This document shows, piece after piece, positions 5,404-8,816 of a stretch of 8,816 nucleotides of DNA (the first letter of the stretch is position 1; every line of letters starts with the position of its first letter). The notes beneath the pieces are model-generated. The model was not told the origin of the DNA. It searched no databases and was given only the letters and a program-made list of their open reading frames with translations. Position numbers and translations under genes: made by a program. The DNA comes from Nocardioidaceae bacterium (GTDB lineage Bacteria; Actinomycetota; Actinomycetes; Propionibacteriales; Nocardioidaceae), in contig JAGQUE010000009.1 in assembly GCA_020438665.1 (NCBI GenBank), positions 2,231 to 11,046 of the forward strand. Direction: 5' to 3'.

Positions 5404-5811
5404 ATGAGCCGGCAACCGAGACGTGTCGCGGTGCGCGACGTCATGAAGACCCACATCGACATGGTGGATGGCCGGACCACGGTGGCCGATGCCCTGCGCC
5501 AGATGAAGCACGTTGAGACCAAGGCGCTTCTCGTCGACAAGCGGCACCCCGACGACGAGTACGGCATCGTGCTGATCTCCGACATCGCTCGGGAGGTGCT
5601 CGGCAAGGACCGGGCGCCCGAGCGGGTCAACGTCTTCGAGATCATGTCCAAACCCGTGATCGGCATCGACCCGGACATGGACATCCGCTACTGCACGCGC
5701 CTGTTCGACAAGTTCGGTCTCTCGCGCGCACCCGTGGTCGAGAGCGGCCTGGTCATCGGGATCGTCAGCTATACCGACATGGTGCTCAAGGGCCTGTGCG
5801 CCGACCTGTGA
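5404..5811 (+). CDS. Two-CBS-domain (Bateman module) protein
   Basis: A 135-aa soluble protein consisting almost wholly of a CBS pair. The first CBS spans about residues 8-65: VRDVMKTHIDMVDGRTTVAD, then ALLVDKRHPDDEYGIVLISD. The second spans about 75-132: VFEIMSKPVIGIDPDMDIRY, then FGLSRAPVVESGLVIGIVSY with TDMVLKGL. Each ends in the usual GIV-(L/S)-(I/Y)-(S/T)-D block, whose Asp often contacts the ribose of adenosine ligands. Such stand-alone pairs usually bind AMP, ADP, ATP or S-adenosylmethionine and regulate a partner. GAGGAG (5392-5397), overlapping the PII-like stop codon, is the ribosome binding site, 6 nt before the ATG. As the last gene of the DUF1538 unit it likely adds a second nucleotide input. 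The polar insert KRHPDDEY in the first CBS is somewhat long. No enzyme or DNA-binding domain is attached. Confidence 0.9.
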   Translation: MSRQPRRVAVRDVMKTHIDMVDGRTTVADALRQMKHVETKALLVDKRHPDDEYGIVLISDIAREVLGKDRAPERVNVFEIMSKPVIGIDPDMDIRYCTRLFDKFGLSRAPVVESGLVIGIVSYTDMVLKGLCADL

Positions 5812-5892
5812 ACCGAGGGTCACCGGACCGGCAGGCGCGGCTCCCGGCCGACTGCTCGTGCCACGGTGGGGGACCGCGTTGCGTCAGAGGTC

Positions 5893-5908
5893 GTCACCGA
5901 GGGGTGAC
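5893..5908 (+). terminator. Short hairpin downstream of the CBS gene
   Basis: GTCACC (5893-5898) pairs with GGTGAC (5903-5908) around a GAGG loop. It is followed directly by the larger inverted repeat and shares its first bases, so both could take part in ending the plus-strand transcript. The rest of the gap (5812-5892) shows no gene or other clear structure. Confidence 0.35.
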
Positions 5909-6002
5909 GGTTCACCAGGGTAGGTAGGGAAACCCGCGCCTACCTCGGTGAACTCCGCACGGTAAGTGAGGGCTCGCCTACCTACCTTGGTGAACCGTCA
6001 CC
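5903..6002. repeat. 26-bp inverted repeat with a third partial arm, at a convergent gene junction
   Basis: The left arm (5903-5928, beginning GGTGACGGTTCACCAGGG) and the right arm (5977-6002) are complementary at 25 of 26 positions. The single difference would be a G-U or A-C pair depending on which strand is transcribed. The 48-bp spacer carries a second, shorter copy of the right arm: CCTACCTCGGTGAACT (5939-5954) matches 5981-5996 at 14 of 16 bases in direct orientation. The left arm can therefore pair with either copy, giving mutually exclusive hairpins. Each outer arm also starts or ends with a small GGTGA/TCACC palindrome. It lies between the convergent CBS and hydrolase genes and probably terminates both. 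The right arm supplies the last seven codons and the stop of the hydrolase gene. Confidence 0.8.
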
Positions 6003-6712
6003 AGGATCTCCTCGACCCGGGCCCACGCAGCCGAGCGGAGGTCGATGACGCCGAAGTGGCCATCGGGGACCTCGACGAGCTCGGCGGTCCCACCGCGGGC
6101 GAGCGCCTGGGCGACATAGCCCTGCGCGATCACGAACGGCACGGTGTCGTCGTCCCGGGCGTGGACGCACCACACCGGGACGGCGAGCGGCAGGTGGCGC
6201 ATCGGGTCGGCCAGGTCGTACGACGGGTCGCTGGGGCTGGCGCCGGCCATCAGGTTGCGGGTCGCACCGCTGCCGAGGTCCTCGTGGAAGGCGCGGGTCA
6301 GGTCCGCCACCCCGGCCTGGGAGATCACGTGGGTCACCGGGACCCGGTCGTCCCACCCGAGCCCACCGCGAGCGGCCGCCCACAGCGCCAGCTGCCCGCC
6401 GGCCGAGTGGCCGAGGGCGACCAGCGTCGAGCAGTCGACGTCGAGGTCGGCCAGCACGTCGAGCCCGGCGGCCACATCGTCGAGCGTCGCCGGGAAGCCG
6501 CCGCCGTTGCCGACGCGGCGATATTCCAGGTTCCATGCGGTCCAGCCCAGCTCGGCCAGCCGCTCGGCCAGCGGCTCGCCCAGCTCCGCGCCGTACGCCG
6601 CCTTCCAGAAGCCGCCGTGGATCACGACGACGACGCCGCGGGACTCCCCCGCGGGGCGATGGAGCCGACCCCACTGGGACGGGTCGTCGCCATAGCGGAC
6701 CAGCTCGGGCAT
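5978..6712 (-). CDS. Alpha/beta hydrolase (kynurenine formamidase/esterase-like)
   Basis: A 244-aa cytoplasmic serine hydrolase with no signal peptide. VVVVIHGGFW (27-36) holds the HGGxW oxyanion motif seen in kynurenine formamidase-like and BD-FAE-type esterases. GHSAGG (101-106) contains the nucleophile Ser103. HARDDDTVPF (184-193) supplies the acid, probably Asp188 or Asp189, and DGHFG (217-221) the base His219. The fold is complete and the length usual. The true substrate is unknown; no tryptophan-pathway gene is nearby, so formamidase activity is only a possibility. The start ATG (6712-6710) is two bases after the lipoprotein stop (TGACCATG), with no clear ribosome binding site, suggesting coupling. 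An upstream in-frame extension to 6934 would overlap the lipoprotein and is not hydrolase-like. The last residues VTVHQGR and the stop are encoded by the right arm of the 26-bp inverted repeat. Confidence 0.88.
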   Translation of the reverse strand: MPELVRYGDDPSQWGRLHRPAGESRGVVVVIHGGFWKAAYGAELGEPLAERLAELGWTAWNLEYRRVGNGGGFPATLDDVAAGLDVLADLDVDCSTLVALGHSAGGQLALWAAARGGLGWDDRVPVTHVISQAGVADLTRAFHEDLGSGATRNLMAGASPSDPSYDLADPMRHLPLAVPVWCVHARDDDTVPFVIAQGYVAQALARGGTAELVEVPDGHFGVIDLRSAAWARVEEILVTVHQGR

Positions 6713-6714
6713 GG

Positions 6715-7335
6715 TCAGGGGATGACCGCGCTGGGCAGGTCGCCGGTGGCGCGCCAGTCCTCGATGCGGGGATTGGCGCCCTTGGTGAGCAGGATCGCGG
6801 CGGTCACCTCGGATCTGACCTGCTCGTGGCTCTGGGACTCCCCCTCGGCCGTCGTCACGACGATGCTGTCGGCCGTCCAGACCCAGCGGCACACCCAGAC
6901 CGTCAATCCGTCGCGACGCGTCGGCGGCATGCACTCCAGCTGCGACATCGTGAGTGGCGAGCTCTCCACCACCAGGCCGTCCGTGCGGATCCGGTCGACG
7001 TCGGAGATCAGCTCGTCGGTGGGAGTCTCCTCACCGCCGGGGAACACCTTGAGGAGGTGGGCGCTGAAGCCCGTGTTGATCGCCCACACATAGGCGTCCG
7101 CGGCATACCGCAGATAGGCATCGCGCTCCTTGGCGGTCACCTTCGTGGCGTAGGGAGGTGGGCTCGGCTCGGGGATCGCCAGCCGGGGGTCGGCGGCCGA
7201 CGAGCTCGCGGCCGGGCTGGAGGACCCAGCCGCGCCGGCGGCCGAGGGCTCATCGCCCCCGCCGCTGCAGGCAGCCGTGGCCAGCACGGCAACCATCAGG
7301 ACAGCCGCCAGCCCCTGGCCACGCCGCCACGCCAT
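6715..7335 (-). CDS. Predicted secreted lipoprotein of unknown function
   Basis: A 206-aa protein I do not recognise by family. The N-terminus is a lipoprotein signal: positive MAWRRGQ, hydrophobic GLAAVLMVAVLATAA, and lipobox-like ATAAC with Cys23 as the likely lipidated residue. A low-complexity linker rich in Gly, Ala and Ser (about 24-50) and a PEPSPPP stretch follow. The mature domain (about 62-206) starts KVTAKERDAYLRYAADAYVW and continues with NTGFSAHLLKVFPGGEETPT and VSSPLTMSQL-like segments (SQLECMPP, VWVCRWVW). The Cys in each of the last two could form an extracytoplasmic disulfide. It should be anchored to the outer face of the membrane. The ATG (7335-7333) shares one base with the purL stop (TGATG), so it is probably translated by re-initiation from purL. 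Why a surface lipoprotein is coupled to purine synthesis is not evident. Confidence 0.8.
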   Translation of the reverse strand: MAWRRGQGLAAVLMVAVLATAACSGGGDEPSAAGAAGSSSPAASSSAADPRLAIPEPSPPPYATKVTAKERDAYLRYAADAYVWAINTGFSAHLLKVFPGGEETPTDELISDVDRIRTDGLVVESSPLTMSQLECMPPTRRDGLTVWVCRWVWTADSIVVTTAEGESQSHEQVRSEVTAAILLTKGANPRIEDWRATGDLPSAVIP

Positions 7336-8816
7336 CAGCCCAGCGCCTCGGGCAGCGTGCGGGTCCAGGCCTCACGCAGCTCGTCGAGCGGGATCGAGAA
7401 CCGGTCCTTGACCCTCAGATCGGTGCCGCCGGTGCGGCCGATCAGGCCGTGGGCGACACCGAGGCCCTCGGCCATCGCGGTGAACGCCGGCACGTCGCGG
7501 TCACGGACGGTGACGATCGCCCGACCCGACGACTCCGAGAAGAGCCCGACGAACGGGTCGCCCTCGAGCTCGACCGTGACGCCGACGTTGCGCGCGAGGC
7601 ACGACTCGACGAGCGCCTGGGCCAGGCCGCCCTCGGACAGGTCGTGGGCGCTGGTGAGCAGACCCGAGCGCGCGGCGTCGATGAGCAGCCGGGCGAGGAA
7701 CTTCTCATCGACCAGGTCGACCTTGGGCGGCAGGCCGCCGAGGTGGCCGTGGACGACGTGGGCCCACTCCGACCCGGACAGCTCCTCACGGGTCACCCCC
7801 AGATGGAAGACCTGCTGTCCCCCAGCCACGAACCCGCTCGGCGTCCGCCGGGTGACGTCCTCGATGACGCCGAGCACCGCGACGACCGGGGTGGGGAGGA
7901 TGGCTGTGTCGCCGGTCTGGTTATAGAGGCTGACGTTGCCGCCGGTGACGGGGATGCCGAGCGCGAGGCAACCGTCCTTGAGCCCACGGACGGCCTCGGC
8001 GAACTGCCACATCACGTCGGGGTCCTCGGGCGAGCCGAAGTTGAGGCAGTCGGAGACCGCGAGCGGGGCCGCGCCGCCGACGGCGACGTTGCGGTAGGAC
8101 TCGGCCAGCGCGAGCTGGGCGCCGGTGTAGGGGTCGAGCTTGGTGAACCGCCCGTTGGCGTCGGTGGCGACCGAGACGCCGAGGTTGGTCTCGGCGTCGA
8201 CGCGCACCATGCCGCTGTCGTTGGGCTGGGCGAGAACGGTGTTGCCCTGCACATAGCGGTCGTACTGGTCGGTGATCCACGACTTGTCGCACAGGTTGGG
8301 CGACGCGGCGAGCCGGAGCACGGTCGCGCGCAGCGCGTCGCCGTCCTGCGGCCGAGCCAGCGCCTCGGCGCCGTCGGCCTGGAGGTCGTCCTGCCAGGCC
8401 GGGCGGGCATAGGGCCGGTGATAGGTCGGGCCGTCGTGGGCCACCGAGCGCGGGGGTACGTCGACGACGCGCTGGCCGCGCCAGTCGATGGTGAGCCGGT
8501 CGCCGTCGGTGACCTCGCCGAGGATGATCGCCTCGACGTCCCACTTGGCGCAGATCGCCAGGAACTCCTCGATGCGGGCGGGCTCGACGACCGCCATCAT
8601 GCGCTCCTGCGACTCGCTCATGAGGATCTCCTCGGGAGCGAGTGTGCTGTCGCGCAGCGGGACCAGGTCGAGGTCGATGTGCATCCCGCCGTCGCCGGCC
8701 GAGGCGAGCTCGGAGGTGGCACACGAGAGCCCGGCGCCGCCGAGGTCCTGGATCCCGGTCACGACGCCGGCCTGGAACAGCTCGAGGGTGCACTCGATGA
8801 GCAGCTTCTCCATGAA
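7335..8816 (-). CDS. purL: Phosphoribosylformylglycinamidine synthase subunit PurL, C-terminal two thirds
   Basis: FGAM synthase II makes FGAM from FGAR, ATP and PurQ-supplied ammonia, the fourth step of cytoplasmic purine synthesis. The frame is open to the window edge (a Phe codon precedes the MEKLL at 8813), so 493 residues are visible. Small-type actinobacterial PurL is about 730-760 aa, so the N-terminal third lies outside. Visible family motifs are [20 protein letters not shown] (21-40), MSESQERMM (66-74), the second-half substrate motif [30 protein letters not shown] (from residue 291), and [14 protein letters not shown] near the end. No frameshift or odd residue is seen. The stop overlaps the lipoprotein start, and the hydrolase follows that. 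PurS/PurQ genes are expected upstream, outside this window. Confidence 0.97.
   Translation of the reverse strand, partial: FMEKLLIECTLELFQAGVVTGIQDLGGAGLSCATSELASAGDGGMHIDLDLVPLRDSTLAPEEILMSESQERMMAVVEPARIEEFLAICAKWDVEAIILGEVTDGDRLTIDWRGQRVVDVPPRSVAHDGPTYHRPYARPAWQDDLQADGAEALARPQDGDALRATVLRLAASPNLCDKSWITDQYDRYVQGNTVLAQPNDSGMVRVDAETNLGVSVATDANGRFTKLDPYTGAQLALAESYRNVAVGGAAPLAVSDCLNFGSPEDPDVMWQFAEAVRGLKDGCLALGIPVTGGNVSLYNQTGDTAILPTPVVAVLGVIEDVTRRTPSGFVAGGQQVFHLGVTREELSGSEWAHVVHGHLGGLPPKVDLVDEKFLARLLIDAARSGLLTSAHDLSEGGLAQALVESCLARNVGVTVELEGDPFVGLFSESSGRAIVTVRDRDVPAFTAMAEGLGVAHGLIGRTGGTDLRVKDRFSIPLDELREAWTRTLPEALG

Noticed and set aside
5812..5892. Search for a small gene, RNA or promoter in the gap after the CBS gene.
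   Set aside because: No start codon with a ribosome binding site and sensible frame, no tRNA-like fold, and only weak short stems were seen.
6713..6934. N-terminal extension of the hydrolase to an upstream ATG at 6934.
   Set aside because: The added 74 residues lie within the lipoprotein gene, are charged and disordered-looking, and the ATG at 6712 fits the fold's first strand.
5966..7926. Long overlapping plus-strand open frames opposite the hydrolase, lipoprotein and purL.
   Set aside because: They are antisense shadows; the minus strand carries complete hydrolase motifs, a lipoprotein signal and PurL motifs.
8139..8150. CTTGGTGAACCG in the purL region matches 12 bases of the 5977-6002 repeat arm.
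   Set aside because: It encodes an ordinary in-frame PurL segment, has no inverted partner nearby, and is probably chance.

Overview
The window is GC-rich chromosomal DNA with tight gene packing, GTGA/ATGA/TGATG gene overlaps and probable leaderless promoters. This points to an actinobacterium, and the gene content suits a Nocardioides-like member of the Propionibacteriales (inference; no marker gene such as 16S rRNA is present). No tRNA, rRNA, insertion sequence, integrase or CRISPR array was seen.

Layout. (1) 1-1065, plus strand: the 3' part of an ornithine aminotransferase gene (rocD), cut by the window edge. (2) 1066-1170: a convergent gap holding an 87-bp composite of two near-identical palindromes around a third hairpin. 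(3) 1171-2120, minus strand: a two-gene unit of an ArsR-like winged-helix regulator and a small sterol-carrier-like protein, overlapping by 4 nt (GTGA). (4) 2121-2188: a compact divergent promoter with four TTGCGCA-like half-sites at an exact 14-bp period. (5) 2189-5811, plus strand: an MFS exporter followed closely by four genes, two DUF1538 membrane proteins, a PII-like signalling protein and a two-CBS-domain protein. (6) 5812-5977: a second convergent gap with a 26-bp inverted repeat whose right arm forms the 3' end of the next gene. (7) 5978-8816, minus strand: purL (cut by the window edge), a lipoprotein and an alpha/beta hydrolase, almost without gaps.

How the genes may work together. 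The ArsR-like regulator probably controls itself and the divergent MFS exporter through the repeated half-sites. The four genes from 3483 to 5811 are the most interesting part. Two paralogous DUF1538 membrane proteins, encoded as separate overlapping genes, probably form a heteromeric membrane complex. The two small proteins after them belong to families that commonly bind adenine nucleotides (PII-like and CBS), so this looks like a membrane transporter or channel gated by cell energy state. Its substrate is unknown. Only 34 bp separate it from the MFS gene and no terminator is evident there, so all five plus-strand genes may share the regulated promoter. The minus-strand right end is a purine-biosynthesis neighbourhood, and the SCP-like gene at the left may belong to the same ancestral cluster, now separated by the plus-strand block.
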